Notes: generated from the letters alone by a model not told the origin. 64,000 bases of DNA from Papilionanthe hookeriana x Papilionanthe teres (GCA_022702705.1 CM040421.1:3844001-3908000); one strand, 5' to 3'. Shown: positions 22,990 through 35,992, counted from the first letter of the stretch. Program-made: numbers and translations.

Positions 22990-25900
22990 AAGATTAGAGG
23001 ACATCACTACTCAAAGATCCCTAATTTTCAAGTTAATCCCCTTTGTTTTGGTTTAAAAATTATAATAATTAAAATATAAATCAAAAAATACAAAACTTAT
23101 TTTGATAGATTTACTATGGTCAAGGACCCTAGGAAATATATAAAATGGATTTAATTGATTAAGAGTGTAAACTAATTGTAATTAACTCAATAAAAACTTT
23201 AATAAAATAAATAATTAAACAATAAATATAAAAATAAAAAAAATCATTCAACACCGTAAATAATAATCATGTTAACCCCTCTTAAAAATTTGAAGTCAAT
23301 TGAAATTGATTTAATCACTAAAATGAATTTTCTAATTAAAATAGCCTTTTTGCACTAAATAATTATAATAAATAAAGATATAACCAAGAAAATTACAAAA
23401 AATGGTTTTGAGAGTTCCTAGAGACCAGAGGGACTTAAAAAAAATAAAATTGGAATCAAAATAGACATTTCATTTTTAAGCAATATTTTGAATTTTAAAT
23501 AATTAAAAATAATGAAAATTACAAAAATATAAAAATACACCGAAAAGTCACATTTGATCCCCTCATTACTTGAGAGTAATTAAAATATTTTTCTAATTTT
23601 CTAAGCAAAGTTATGAATTTTCTAACGGATAAAAATGAAATTTCCTTAATTTTGCACATTTGATCATCTAATTTTCAAGTTAATCCCATCTATTTTGGTT
23701 TAAAAATTATAATAATTAAAATATAAATTAGAAAAATACAAAAATTATTTTGGTAGATTTATTGTGGTCAAAGGACCCTAGGAAAAATATAAAATGGATT
23801 TAATTAATTAAGAGTGTCAACTAATTGTAATTAACTCATTAAAACCTTTAAGAAATTAAATAATTAAACTATAAATATAAAAATCACAAAGATCATTCAA
23901 CACAGTAAAATATAATCATATTAACCACTCTTAAAATTTTGAAGTCAATTGGAACCGATTTAATCACTAAAATGGATTTTGTAATTAAAATAACTTTTTT
24001 GCACTAAATAAATTATAATAAATAAAGATATAACTAAGAAAATTATAAAAAATGGTTTTGGGAGTTCCTAGGGACTTAAATAAATAAAATTGGAATTAAA
24101 ATAGACATTTCATTTTTAATCTATATTTTGAATTTTAAATAATTAAAAATAGTTAAAAATAATTAAAAATAATTAAAATAAAAAAATATAAAAAATGAAC
24201 CAAAATCTCACATTTGATCCCCTGATCATTGAGAAGAACTAAAATATTTTTCCTAATTTTCTAAGTAAAGTTATGAATTTTCTAACGACTAAAAATTAAA
24301 TTTCCTTAATTTTACACATTTGATCTCTTAATTTTCAAGTTAATCCTCTCAGTTTTGACTTAAAAATTATAATAATAAAAATAAAAATCATAAAAATATA
24401 AAATTTATTTTGGTAGATTTAGTGTGGTTAAAGGACCCTAGGAAAAATATAAAATGGATTTAATTAATTAAGAGTGGCAACTAATTGTAATTAACTCATT
24501 AAACACTTTAAGAAATTAAATAATTAAACTATAAATATAAAAATCACAAAAATCATTCCACACTATAAATAATAATCATGTTAACCCCTCTTAAAATTTT
24601 GAAATCAATTGGAATTGAGTTAATCACTACAATAGATTTTCTAATTAAAATAGCCTTTTTGCACTAAATAAATTATAATAAATAAAGGTATAACTAAGAA
24701 AATTATAAAAAATGGTTTTGGGAGTTCCTAGAGACCAGAGGGACTTAAAAAAATAAAATTGGAATCAAAATAGACATTTCATTTTTAATCTATATTTTGA
24801 ATTTTAAATAATTAAAAAATAGTTAAAAACAATTAAAAATAATGAAAATCTCAAAAATATAAAAGATGCACCAAAATCTCACATTTGATCCCCTTATCAC
24901 TTGAGAATAATTAAATTATTTTTCCTAATTTTCTAAGTAAAATTATGAATTTTCTGACGGCTAAAAATGAAATTTTCTTAATTTTGCACATTTGATCCCT
25001 TAATTTTCAAGTTAATCCCCTCAGTTTTGGCTTAAAAATATAATAAAAAATATAAATTAGAAAAATATAAAACTTATTTTGGTAGATTTACTGTGGTCAA
25101 GAGACCCTAGGAAAATATAAAATAGATTTAATTAATTGAGAGTGTCAACTAGTTGTCATTAACTCATTAAACACTTTAAGAAATTAAATAATTAAACTAT
25201 AAATATAAAAATCACAAAAATCATTCCACACTATAAATAATAATCATGTTAAACCCTCGTATGAAATTGAAATCAATAGGAATTGATTTAATCACTAAAA
25301 TAGATTTTCTAATTAAAATAACCCTTTTGCACTAAAAAAATATAATAAATAAAGGTATAATTAAGAAAATTATAAAAAATAGTTTTGGGAGTTCCTAGTG
25401 ACCTGAGGGACTTAAAAAAATAAAATAGGAATCAAAATAGACATTTCATTTTAAGCTATATTTTGAATTTTAAATAATTAAAAATAATGAAAAACATAAA
25501 AATATAAAAATGCACCAAAATGTCACATTTAATCCCCTAATCACTTGAGAACAATTAAAATATTTTTCCTAATTTTCGAGGTAAAGTTATGAATTTTCTA
25601 ACGGATAAAAATGAAATCTCGTTAATTTTGCACATTTGATTATAATTAAACTATAAATATTTAATTATAATTTTGCAAGATTATAATTTTTATGATTTTA
25701 ATATTTATAGTTTAATTATTTAATCAAATGTGCACTTTAAGAAATTAAATAATTAAACTATAAATATTAAAATCATAAAAATTATTCCACACTATAAATA
25801 ATAATCATGTTAACCCCTCTTAAAATTTTGAAATTAGTTGGGATAGATTTAATCACTAAAATAGATTTTCTAATTAGAACAGCCTTTTTGCACTAAATAA

Positions 25901-26210
25901 ATTATAATAAATAAAGGCATAACTAAGAAAATGATTGTGGGAGTTTCTAGTGACTAGAGAGACTTATAAAAAAATAAAATTGGAATCAAAATAGACATTT
26001 CATTTTTAAGCTATTTTTTGAATTTTAAATATTAAAAAATAGTTAAAAATAATTAAAAATAATGAAAATCACAAAAATATAAAAATGCACTAAAATGTCA
26101 CATTTGATCCCCTCATGATTTGAGAACAATTAAAATATTTTTCCTACTTTTCTATGTAAATTTATGAATTTTCTAATGGCTAAAAATGAATTTTCCTTAA
26201 TTTTCCACTA
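22990..26210. repeat. 650-bp tandem repeat, about five units
   Basis: The phrase TAATTTTCAAGTTAATCC recurs near 23025, 23671, 24330 and 25000, giving periods of about 646, 659 and 670 bp. Each unit also carries GGACCCTAGGAAA, TTTTTGCACTAAATAA and GGGAGTTCCTAG in the same order. The fifth unit is shortened and starts after the inverted segment at 25630-25733. AT-rich, no coding content. Confidence 0.9.
25630..25733. repeat. Inverted repeat at the unit 4/5 junction
   Basis: The left arm at 25630-25660 (GCACATTTGATTATAATTAA, then ACTATAAATAT) matches the reverse complement of 25701-25733 apart from a small indel, with about 40 bp between. The arm corresponds to a piece of the 650-bp unit, so a short piece was flipped. 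Confidence 0.8.
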
Positions 26211-29139
26211 AAATAATTATAATAAATAAAATAAAAATCATAAAAATATGAAACTTACTTATCTGGATTCTTCGAAGTCAGAGAGATTTAAAAAATATAT
26301 ATAAACCCTAATTTTTTATTTAATTAATATTTTATATTTAATTAAAACAAAAAAATAAATAAACAATTATAATAATTTAAATAAAATTCAAAAAATCATT
26401 AAAATTATCCTAGATGGTCCTTTGACCAAATGGAATCTCTAATAATTTTCTTAAGGATGAATGGTTTGTTTTGGCTAAGTTAATGAATTAAAACTTAAAA
26501 ATACCTATTTTTGCATTAAAATAATTATAAAAATAAAATAAAATTTTAAAAAATCATACTTTCTTCTCTAATATTTTAATTGACCCATGAGTGGGGTAAC
26601 ATAAAAATTTTAAAGTCATTTGAGTTAAATTTAATGAATTATAAAGTGGTAGGCCTTAAAGGGGCAAAATTATAATTATGGAATTTAAGTCTTAAATTAA
26701 TATTTAGGTTTAATAAAAGGTAAAATGGGTAATTTATAATCTTAATTATTCATCTAGATGATTGAAACACAATGGATTAGAAGGTAGAAACCAATTTCAA
26801 CTTTTTCCACAATAAGGGCACAATTGTAATTTCCTGAAATTATCATAATTTGAAAGTTAATTAAACTAAATGAGTTTAAGGTGAGGGGTTTGATTTTGGA
26901 AGGTAATAACTCACAAATTTGAGACCCCTAGCTAATGGTTTATGATAACACAATCATAGATAAGGATCAATAAAACATAACTTAATATTCCTAAAATTAC
27001 AAATCTATCTATAATCCGTAAGGGCTTAGTAGTGAACTAGGCCTAATCCAAATTTTGATTAATGAGGTTTATAAAAGAAAACATAATTGATTAAGAATAT
27101 TTAAAAAAAAAAACTACAAGCCCAACTTTAAATTAATTGGCTAAATTCTTTAACAAATCAATTTACCCTTAAAGGGCCTTCACTCACATAATTTGTAAAA
27201 TGAAATATCAAGTGATAGTTACCCCGCTCATGGGATAATTAAAACATTAATGTTCATTGAGTACAGGGTTAAGACATGACCATTAAATTTCAAATCATAA
27301 TGAATGAATGATTTAGCAAGATAATAAGTTCAGAAGAACTCAGGACCTTCCAAAGAATTTAAAAGTTGTTTAGGGTCATACCCTAAATACTTTTGTGGAC
27401 TTTTGGATATCTTGGATGACAACCAAACATATTATGCTTTGCTCAAGAACATCATCTAATGAATAAGAACCCACCAATTTTTGTCGTAAGGTTCGGTAGG
27501 CACACCTTAAATCAGTTTCTTTCTGTTTTCCTTCCATGCAACATATTTTAATTCCCTACAAGATTATATATACACTGAAAGTATTGATATTTCAGCTGGA
27601 ATGCGAGAAGAGGGCTGACACGCTTTTATAGTTTATTTACAACCCTTTGCTTTGCTGCACTTTACTTTCTAGTATGTTTCATTTTCTAAAAATTATTTCA
27701 CCTTGAATGTTAAACCAAAATCAAATTAAAACAAAATTCACAGCAACAACAAAAATAAAACAACTCTAAAAATTAATCAAACAAAACAAAACAAAACAAA
27801 AACTAAATTATTACATCCCTTTGGATGATCAGGAATCCCTCGGATGAGGCAACCTACAACTGCTAACGAGATTTCCCCGGTCTGGATGAACTTACTGAAT
27901 TCATTTAGTTTAATTTTTTAAATTCATCTGGACTACGTGAATCCAAATAAAATAGTGGTGTTAGAATGAGGGAACCATGGGATCCTAACAGGTACCGCTC
28001 TAATCAACTTAAAATCCCCTTAATAAGACACTTAAATAATTATGACAATTACACCAAAACTTGAGCACTAAACCCGATATTTCTCTCAACCTCCTCAATT
28101 TGACACTTCTAAACTTAATCATGTTGCAACAAGGATCTTGGAGCAAACACCGTGGGCAACACGATGAGGCATGCAAAAGAACATCTTCGAAAGATCAAAT
28201 AGGTATACATAAGCAAACCTTCATAGAAATAAACAACAAGTTATAGGACTTTGAGGTAGTTTGTCTAGTTCAACGTATACCCTCATCTGATCTTTTAGGC
28301 CTCTAAACACCTTACAATATAAGTCATAACTCATCTTAGGACTTCGAGATTGTTGTTCTGTACGAAATAAATTATCCTATCTTTGAGGCCATCTGAATGA
28401 TCAATATCATGCAGATGTAAGCCCTAAATAATAAAATTGACAGGATGAAACATTCATAATTTCTCTTTGAAATTGAAAACTAACAATAGGCTAGTTTGGG
28501 AAGTAACTGTGATTCTCCTCAGGATCTGTGACATCCCTTAGCTTTCTCCCTTTGAATTCCATAATAATTGTTCCCATTTGAATTTTCTACCGTCCAACCT
28601 TGAAAAATCTTAAACCTTTTTGAATGCTTGAAGGCAATATTCCTTGATCATTATCAAGAGTTTTCTTAGGTGATTTCGATCATTTAAGATGTAATTAACT
28701 ATATGAGCTTGCCCTTATAGGAAAACTTTAAGGACTATGCTTAATATAAACCATGTTTAATTTTTCATATTAGATAGGGGAACTTGTCGGTCAATATAAA
28801 ATGATTCGCAGGCCAAATAGATCTCATAAATCTTTTAGTTTATTCAATTGAGTCTCATTATTAAGCAATATGTCTATCCTTCGAGGCAGGTTCATGGCTT
28901 ACGATATATTGCTCGTTTATTTAAACTATTGAATTCATGAGATCGATTTGATTTCATATTTTCAAAATTAAAAGATGATACTTTTCAAAATTATGTATTT
29001 ATAGAAATTAAATATTCTAAAACGGATATCGAGATATCCATTCGGCGACTGAAAATTTCTAATTTGGTGACCAACATATGTGGAATGTGTTTGTGCAGAT
29101 TGTGAAAATACAATTGATATTCTAAATTTTTTTTCTGCG

Positions 29140-29265
29140 TTATAGGTTTGTGTCAGATTTTGCATCCGACGCTAAAATGAAAATAATATTTTATCGTTCT
29201 ACGGTATTTTCTGACGCAAATGAAATGGTAATTAGACGGCACAAATATGCTTAATTCCTGTAGTG
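29140..29265 (+). repeat. CACTA 3' terminal and subterminal repeats
   Basis: TTTTGCATCC, GCGTCGG-type and TTTGCGTC motifs (here read as GACGCAAAT) precede the terminal TCCTGTAGTG, the complement of the 5' end. CAA follows directly. Confidence 0.75.
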
Positions 29266-29268
29266 CAA

Positions 29269-29545
29269 GAATTGAAAAATAGGTCACAAATGAGAATCTA
29301 AAGGTATCATAAAATAAAATTGAAGTATAATAAAAGCTGACTTATATGAATGAGCTAAAAGATTACTAAGTTTTAACATTAAGAAGTTGAGAAATAAATA
29401 AATTTCTTTTATGAAAATAAAATGAAAGATGGATCAATAAATGAAGCTACCTATAAAAAAGAAAAAACTACATGACAAAATTTTTTTACATGACAAAGAA
29501 AGCAAATTTTAAGGACAAAATTTTAATAAACAGGGAGTAATTATA
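29269..29545 (+). pseudogene. Chromovirus remnant, right half, with polypurine tract
   Basis: Joined to 1328 after removal of the CACTA, the frame runs NIFHIS directly into RIEK, then VTNENLKVS, KLTYMNELKDY and ERWIN. This fits the tail behind integrase, where families show LTYVEEP and a chromodomain with EEATWE. At about 29503-29538 the stretch AATTTTAAGGACAAAATTTT followed by AGGGAG resembles the conserved chromovirus end next to the polypurine tract. Several stops. Confidence 0.7.
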
Positions 29546-31720
29546 ATATCATTTAATTTTTGATAAGATGTTAATACAAAATAATCAAATTATATTATAT
29601 CCAAAAATTTAATTTTTGAAAAATTGCATTCTACACTTTGAATGAATTATTTTGATATATGTGAAAGCTATTGAATGAATTTTCATTTGAACTAAATTTT
29701 TTTGAAGTTATAATGTAATAATATTCTTCATGGGTTGGAGAAAGGTGGAAGGGAAAAAGAGAGGAAAGAAGAGAGGAAATTTGGTTATAAAATTAGCATT
29801 TTAATTTGAAATTTAGATTTTGATAATTTTTAATGAATATATTTCAAACCGGCTTTGTAGATAAGAAGAGAAGTAGAGAAGTAATGCTGATCGATTCAAA
29901 AAAGAAGATAGGTTAGGACATTTTAATTGAAGGGGTAAATACTCAATTAGAAAATATATTCAAATTTTAATATAAGAAGCATATTTTTCTTTAATATATT
30001 GCATGACATTTATTGGTAAATCAGGCTTATGTTATTACTTGTTCAACATATTTAATAATGATTCACATGTCTTTCCAAATACTTAATAATGAATATGTGT
30101 TATGTTAAGATTTGTGGGAATTGATAATATGTTTATGATAATTGGCCAATAGAGGTAAAGTAGTCTCCAATGTAGTTCAATAATGATAATGTTGAATTTT
30201 ACCTATGTTCTATAAAACTTGATGATGTTGCTTTCGATTTGGATTTATACCCTATGTTATGTGGTGAGATTTTTCAATTCATTGGCCTTATGATGGCTAA
30301 TAAACTTAGACAATGATATAATACACATTCTAAAAGTAAAGTGATATATAATGCAATAGAAAATAAAGAAGTATATAAGTGATTAGTGCATTTAAATTAA
30401 TGTGTAAATAATTAGATCATTGATTGATATATAATGTACCGAAAAATAGATATTTGCAATTATGTTGGTATTTCCTTATATGAGTATTTTAATGTTTATA
30501 TAGTTGTATATTCAAGTTTAATTTGAATGTTATGGTAAGTATTAGCCATTTATTATTAGTTTTTTTTGACTATGTACAATAATGATTCAGACATGATTTT
30601 TATAGTTCTATACCATTTGAGTTATGTATTAGATTTGTTTATCTTGTCAAGCCTTGTAGCTTACTAAAGTATTATAATTATTTTTACATGAAATTAGAAA
30701 AGAAAAGGTTGAGGTTAATTAGAATTAAGTTCAATTTTATAATTATATTTTATTGTACACTTATTGTAAGATAGAAAAAAACTATTAAGATAAGGTATCA
30801 AACAAATTAAATTGAGGTCTCGATCATACGAATCCAACGAGCTCGACTGCCATCGTCCAGCAACCTTACCTAATTTTTGTCGCCAAATTATTATCTCCTA
30901 ACCATTATCATTCGATTGTTATGTTTATCTCTCACTACTTGTAGTTCTACTACAATTTAAAAAGATCAAGATTGTATATATTATTTTGTAATCTCTTTTG
31001 CAACAATTAAGGAGAATGGTAGAACATTAAAATTTCTTTTAAGAAATGGATTATTTCATTTGGGCAAGGCTCATTAGTTTTTTCCAATTCTAATTTTTTT
31101 TCACAATGCCATCTCCTGTGTTATTTCATTTTATTTATTTGTATGTGAAATCTTTATATAAAATTAGGATGTAAAACCATCATCCTTCGTAGAAATCCTT
31201 ATCTGTCAAATTTTTTGGGTCGGGTACAGGTTCACACACCAATCAGAAATTAAAGCGAAATCGACCACAAACCTAAAATTGATTTGAAATCAACTTGTTA
31301 ATTTGAAGTTGACCAAATATTGATTAGAAATCAAACCGAATATGTCCCAAAGTCGGCTCGAATAACTATTGTCTTTTGTTAAAAGAGTTATAGGAGTTGG
31401 GTTTAGGGTGTGTCATATTCGGATCAGATCCGAACCCAACCAACAAACTTGATTAGACACCCTTAAGCCTATCATAATTATATTATGTCACCAACATTCT
31501 TTCTTTTTTTATTCGTAATTAAAAATGCTGCTTCCTAAACATTATATGAGCTCATCCAAATTGTATTGCACTTATTTTCCTGATCAAGGTTAACAGAGTC
31601 AATACTCATTCTGCATCAGACCAGCCAATCAATCGATTCCCAGTTTCAATGCAGCCTATTTTAGCCTGTTACTTGGATAATAGACTTGCAACTAAGAGGT
31701 TTTAAGTTCTAGATTTTGCA
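29546..31720. other. AT-rich DNA, probably decayed chromovirus LTR at its start
   Basis: The polypurine-like end at 29.54 kb predicts that a 3' LTR begins here, but no matching 5' LTR is in the window. No open frame or other repeat was recognised through 31.7 kb. Confidence 0.35.
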
Positions 31721-31738
31721 TATATATATATATATATA

Positions 31739-31912
31739 AGATTGATCAATAGTCAGAGACCGCCGATCAACCTCATAGGTGGAACTGACCGAAGAACGGA
31801 CTCACCTTCCAGTCCGGTGTGCTATTCAAATCCACCCGTAATGGGCGAGATTCGAACTTCGACCCAGACGACTTACACCAGCGCCGCAACTAATGAGTCA
31901 AGGCTTTCGCAC
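31739..31912 (-). mobile_element. tRNA-derived SINE
   Basis: A GC-balanced island of about 174 bp sits between two TA runs (31721-31738 and 31913-31939). On the minus strand it carries a polymerase III B-box, GTTCGAATC (complement of 31849-31857), preceded by an A-box-like TAGTTGCGGCGCTGG. A tRNA-type head running into a TA-type tail fits a SINE. The parent tRNA was not identified. A tRNA pseudogene is the alternative. Confidence 0.5.
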
Positions 31913-31939
31913 TATATATATATATATATATATATATAC

Positions 31940-32206
31940 ACTAAAATTTTAAAATAGCATTATTTTAATATTTCTTTTCAATCAACGTCTGAAAATAAAT
32001 AAATAAAATAGTCATGTCAACTTTGCCGGTCAGCAGAGTCGCCACTGACATGACAACATAATAAATTTTAAGCAAGCAATATTCCGGAGAGTCATCCATG
32101 AAAGTAAAAATATATGACTTTCAACTAAGCTATGTCTGCCGGAAAAACTAAAATAAAATAAAAAAGCAAAGAACATCAAAAAGAACCTCAAAACAAATAT
32201 TTTATC

Positions 32207-32238
<32 letters not shown>

Positions 32239-33534
32239 TTTTTCGTTTGATTGGAAAAAAAAAAGTTGTGAAAATAAGAACGAATATCTACTATCATAAT
32301 AAGAGTTTCAAGAATCAGTAGCTCAATCAGAGTTATAATAAATATCAAAACTAATTAATATAGTTTAACTATTATAAAAGGTATGCAACATAAAGAGGAA
32401 GAACATAAAGATTTAACGAGGTTCAGCAAAGATGACTACTTTATCGAGAGCAGAGCGGCGATTTTCTTTCAATTTCAGAAAAGAGTACAAGATATCGCCT
32501 AGGGTTACAATAGTCATATATATAGCCCTAGAGTACAATATATATAGCTCAACTTCGCTTGCGAGCTCCGCTATGCTCGCTTGTTTGGCCATACCTACAT
32601 AAATTAATAAATAATACTTTAATTTAAATTTATTTTACTTTTTAATGTTTTGAAATCTATTCAAAATCAAAATTTTAAGATACAACAATTTCTCTATTTT
32701 AATGTCAACATCTTATATCTAGTCATCCAATCCAAATTAACATGGTAAATTTGGACAGTATTAGAAATGATCGGTTCTTTAAAGATCGCATTGGATCATC
32801 TATTCAACCTCGGTTGTAAAAGGTTAAATCTTATTTTTGCACATAAATAATTTTGAGTTTGCATTGACTCGGTCAAATTAGAGGTGTTAAATCAGATACG
32901 TTAGTTGATTTTGTGTCTAACTCAAAATTGATTTGACTCGAGCTTGACTAAATATTAAACCAGTCAAAAAGTCTGATCTGAATTCAACCTAGTGACCCTA
33001 TTTGAATTGATTTTGAATCAAATTTGAGTCGATATTGGGTTAATTTCGGATTACTGTGTCAATTTTTAGTCAATTTTGAGTTAGCGGGTTGATTTCGGGT
33101 TGGCAGGCTAACCCAAACCCGATTAAAAAAATAAAAATGATTATAACTTTTTGATATGAACCCAACTTGAGCTCATCTTTATTGAAGATTTAAAATCGCA
33201 AAACACAAATTCTTAGATGCAATATTAGTACTAAAAAAATATTAGAAATAATTGATTCAAGTTTTATTCATCTGTGAGGTATGTGAGAACATAGTATAAA
33301 CCAACAAATATGTCACTACAAGATGACAGTGATCATTATAAAAAAAATGTTCTTGGTTGTCTTTAAACCACGTAATATTGTGTTTTTATGTGTCAAATAT
33401 ACATATCACCAAAAAAGTCATCCATAAGAACTCCAAAAGCCATATGATTAAAAACGGAGAAAAACTTGATTGCCTTCATTTTGATTTCACATGTGTCGAG
33501 AACCAATAACAACATATAGGTCATCCAGAAAAAC
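31940..33534. other. AT-rich DNA with minor repeats
   Basis: Holds a TTA trinucleotide run near 32206-32236 and a short segment near 32380-32580 with AACGAGGTTC, reminiscent of Copia-type LTR ends. A degenerate tract near 32880-33130 is rich in GATTTTGAGTCAA-like motifs. No gene was recognised. Confidence 0.4.
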
Positions 33535-33965
33535 TCATAAGGTCGAATACTTCATCATAAACCCCCAAAACGAAAAATAAAACATGTAATAAAAATTTGC
33601 ATTACTTATTATACTCATGTTTACCTCAAAAGCTATCCAAATGCGAAGAAACACATTCAAAAGAACTGAAAATAAAATATTCCCTACAGTGAGATTCAAA
33701 ATATAGATGATTGTATAATTCATCAATACAATAAACAATGTAATACTCTGCAGGTGTGGCCGGTGGAACTGCAAGCAGCGGCATCCCTCCCGCCGTAATC
33801 GCGGTCGACAAATTTTGCCAGAGTAATTGGCCGCTCCAATGCCGACGCCACTTGCCGCCATCAAGTTCGCCGTCGCTGATCGGGTTTGACGGTGATCAAG
33901 CTCGACGGGCAACTCAGGTCCAAGCTGTTTCAACTACGAAGATACAATGGCATCGGCACCGTTGA
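33535..33965. other. GC-rich island of unknown origin
   Basis: A stretch of about 230 bp (33745-33975) is clearly richer in GC than its surroundings and is open on both strands. The minus frame is 132 codons (33535-33933) and the plus frame 69 codons (33756-33965). The minus frame ends in a hydrophobic, membrane-like tail that comes from AT-rich flanking DNA, so it is unlikely to be a real protein. It could be a decayed exon or a captured gene fragment. A CAG run (GCAGCAGCAGCAGC) lies at about 33975. Confidence 0.25.
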
Positions 33966-34596
33966 CCACAATATCGCAGCAGCAGCAGCTGCTTGGGGCG
34001 TTTAATTATTGATACTTAATTATGAAAGCTACTACTTAATCATCCTTTTAAGAAATTAAAATGTTGGAGGATTTCAACCGTGCACCCTAATCTCACGTAA
34101 TTAATAATGGTTATAGGTGACCTGCCAACTGCCGCCCACCTAACTTTATAAAATAAGAATAACAATACGGGCCGTGTTTAATTTATTAATTAGTTAATTT
34201 ATTATTTTTTAACGCTTAAATTAAAATTCATCACTTTATTTTTATTATTTTGTTTTATTTTATTTATATTTTAAATGAAAATAAAATTATTTAATAATCA
34301 TTATTATATTTTAAGACACTTACAAATCATTTTGAATGTTTTGAAAAAAAACATAATAATAACAAGTAAAAATAATAAATAAATTAAAAATTAAAATTAT
34401 TCCAAACATGCTCTAAATAATTTTTTGACCGCGGCATGGGCCTCCTCCAAAAATTTCATTAAAGGAGTACTTTAAAGTTTTAAGACGAGCAATATACAAA
34501 CTTATAATAAAACAAGAATCACAGTTGAAGTGCTATATGAGGGGAAAAATTTTCCGTAGAGAAAAACAAGAGGAATTAGTTGCAAATTGGTCCTCT
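33966..34596. other. AT-rich DNA, nothing recognised
   Basis: Mostly TTATT and AAATAA tracts. No frame, repeat or motif supports a feature. Confidence 0.5.
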
Positions 34597-34791
34597 AGAG
34601 TGCGTTGGTGCAAACTTTGTATGCTTTCGGGATAATCAGCTTTATCTCGAGCGACCGCTGAATCGAACGCGAGTATGCTTTTAGTGTAAAAATCAAACCG
34701 TGTTTTTGGATAAGCTGACAAAACGTACGATCCAAACAGTACCGCATTTTCAAAAATACCCCCGCACTTATAAGCTGCTCCAAATAGGCCC
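34597..34791. mobile_element. Tourist-like MITE, second copy of the 42.5 kb family
   Basis: The right half aligns by eye with the MITE at 42512-42756: AAGCTGACAAAACG, then CGCATTTTCAAAA, then TAAGCTGCTCCAAATAGGCC. TAA follows the right end. The left end is decayed and its boundary approximate. Confidence 0.5.
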
Positions 34792-34927
34792 TAAGTAAAC
34801 TACGATTTGCATTCTATCGGAAGGAGATCTTTGAGGGTTTAAGTTAATGATATAATAAATATTAAAATTATATTACAATGATTTAAATACGTAATAGTTA
34901 CGTAATAATAATATTCTCATGAATTCA

Positions 34928-35115
34928 ATGTACAATACTCTAAATCAATACATTTTATCATGGAATATTTTGATTATGGTTCTTGATAAGCTCTAAACAA
35001 ATTTTCATCATTTACTCTAAGTCAATGTACAATACTCTAAATCAATATATTTTATCACGGAATATTTTGATATGGTTCTTGATACGCTATCAAAAAATTT
35101 TCATCATTTAGCACG
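34928..35115. repeat. Tandem duplication of about 95 bp
   Basis: Two adjacent copies begin TCAATGTACAATACTC, run through GGAATATTTTGAT and end TTTTCATCATTTA, with a few differences. Adjacent to the Copia-type LTR below. Confidence 0.88.
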
Positions 35116-35119
35116 AATC

Positions 35120-35992
35120 TCGTGGTGTGATGCAAATTTCAAGAGAATTGTTTGAGTAAAAAATGTTCAAACTTCAATTAAGAGTCATCCAGAGCCTTGA
35201 TTTCAACGAACTTACACTAAAACTGGCCGGCTAGAGGAAATGGTCCCAATGATAGCAAAGTTGGGCAAATACGAGTCAAATCTATTTAAAATCAAGCCAT
35301 TAAACCACTTTTTGAAGCTTTTTGGGCACATTTGAAAGGTCAAACGGATGCCTAATTGGAAAGCATATAGTTGAATCAAGCACCTAGACAAGACGAAACC
35401 AATGAACCCGAGATCGCACAATTTTGACATCATTAAATTATTCAAATGTCCATCAAACACCGCCCAATCAAAGGAATCTTTCGCGCCCATCCGATCAGAG
35501 TAGTTCAAATTCGTTCATTATTTGCAATCAAGCCTCTATAAACAGAGCTATATCCCTCTCTTCAAAAAGGGGAGGAGAAAGGTTAAAGCCTGAAGAGAGA
35601 CTTTGAAGCTTGGAGAAAGAGTGGAAGTTGAGCGTCACTCATGCAGCTGCGATCGCCACCAACCATCGTCGACTGTCACTCGCTTACTGTCGTCGATCAC
35701 CATTGGTCGCTGACCATTCCTTAAGATAAAATCCTCCCACACCAATGTTTTAAATCAATAGATTGTGTAACTCTGTTCCGCTCGTGGGACAAAGAATTGT
35801 ACTTGTAACCTCCAATTTATAGTGGATTTTCTTCAATTGGCTAGGCCCAGCAGTTTTTACTCTTTTCGCTTTTCCAAGTAAGAACTTCTGGTCTACTAGT
35901 TGTTTTTCTTTCATCTAAGTCCACGTTGAATCTTCGTACAACGCTAAGAAGATAATCTATTACACTTCCATCTCGAATCTTCTAGCACGCAT
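35120..35992 (+). mobile_element. Probable Copia-type solo or fragmentary LTR
   Basis: A TATA box (TATAAA at 35537-35542) is followed about 290 bp later by TAGTGGATTTTCTTC and GGCTAGGCCCAGCAG. This resembles the U5 of many plant Copia LTRs, in which TAGTGGATT precedes a GGCC-containing stretch. No primer-binding site or coding region follows. Both boundaries are estimates. Confidence 0.4.

Larger units (their letters stand above)
20040..29060 (+). mobile_element. Second Tat-like LTR-derived stretch within the CACTA
   Basis: Opens TGTTGACATTAC, like the 6592 stretch. It contains a G-poor tract, a TATA-like TATTTAAG near 21957 followed by a purine-rich leader-like region, a GC-rich then AT-rich transition (22600-22900), a 650-bp tandem array, and finally the sequence shared with 18580-18830 and with the minus-strand fragment at 49.5 kb. 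No gag or pol was recognised, so it may be LTR only. Nine kilobases would be very long for one LTR, so several insertions may be merged here. Confidence 0.3.
1329..29265 (+). mobile_element. CACTA (En/Spm-type) DNA transposon, about 28 kb with nested insertions
   Basis: The element opens with CACTACAGGA at 1329 and closes with TCCTGTAGTG at 29265. CAA lies directly outside both ends (1326-1328 and 29266-29268), which is the 3-bp target duplication typical of CACTA elements. Both ends carry scattered short motifs around TTTGCGTC or TTTGCATC in both orientations, like the subterminal repeats bound by CACTA accessory proteins. Inside are two broken genes of the expected kinds, tnp2 and a Ptta/En/Spm-type gene, in the expected order. 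Removing the element and one CAA restores a continuous chromovirus frame across the site. Most of its length is later insertion. Both genes are disrupted, so it is not autonomous now. Confidence 0.88.

Noticed and set aside
27940..28010. Stretch GTGGTGTTAGAATGAGGGA as a possible primer-binding site
   Set aside because: Too degenerate, and no LTR end or coding region is in the right place.
33535..33933. Possible membrane protein of 132 codons
   Set aside because: The hydrophobic tail is encoded by AT-rich flank and the rest matches nothing; kept only as a GC-rich island.
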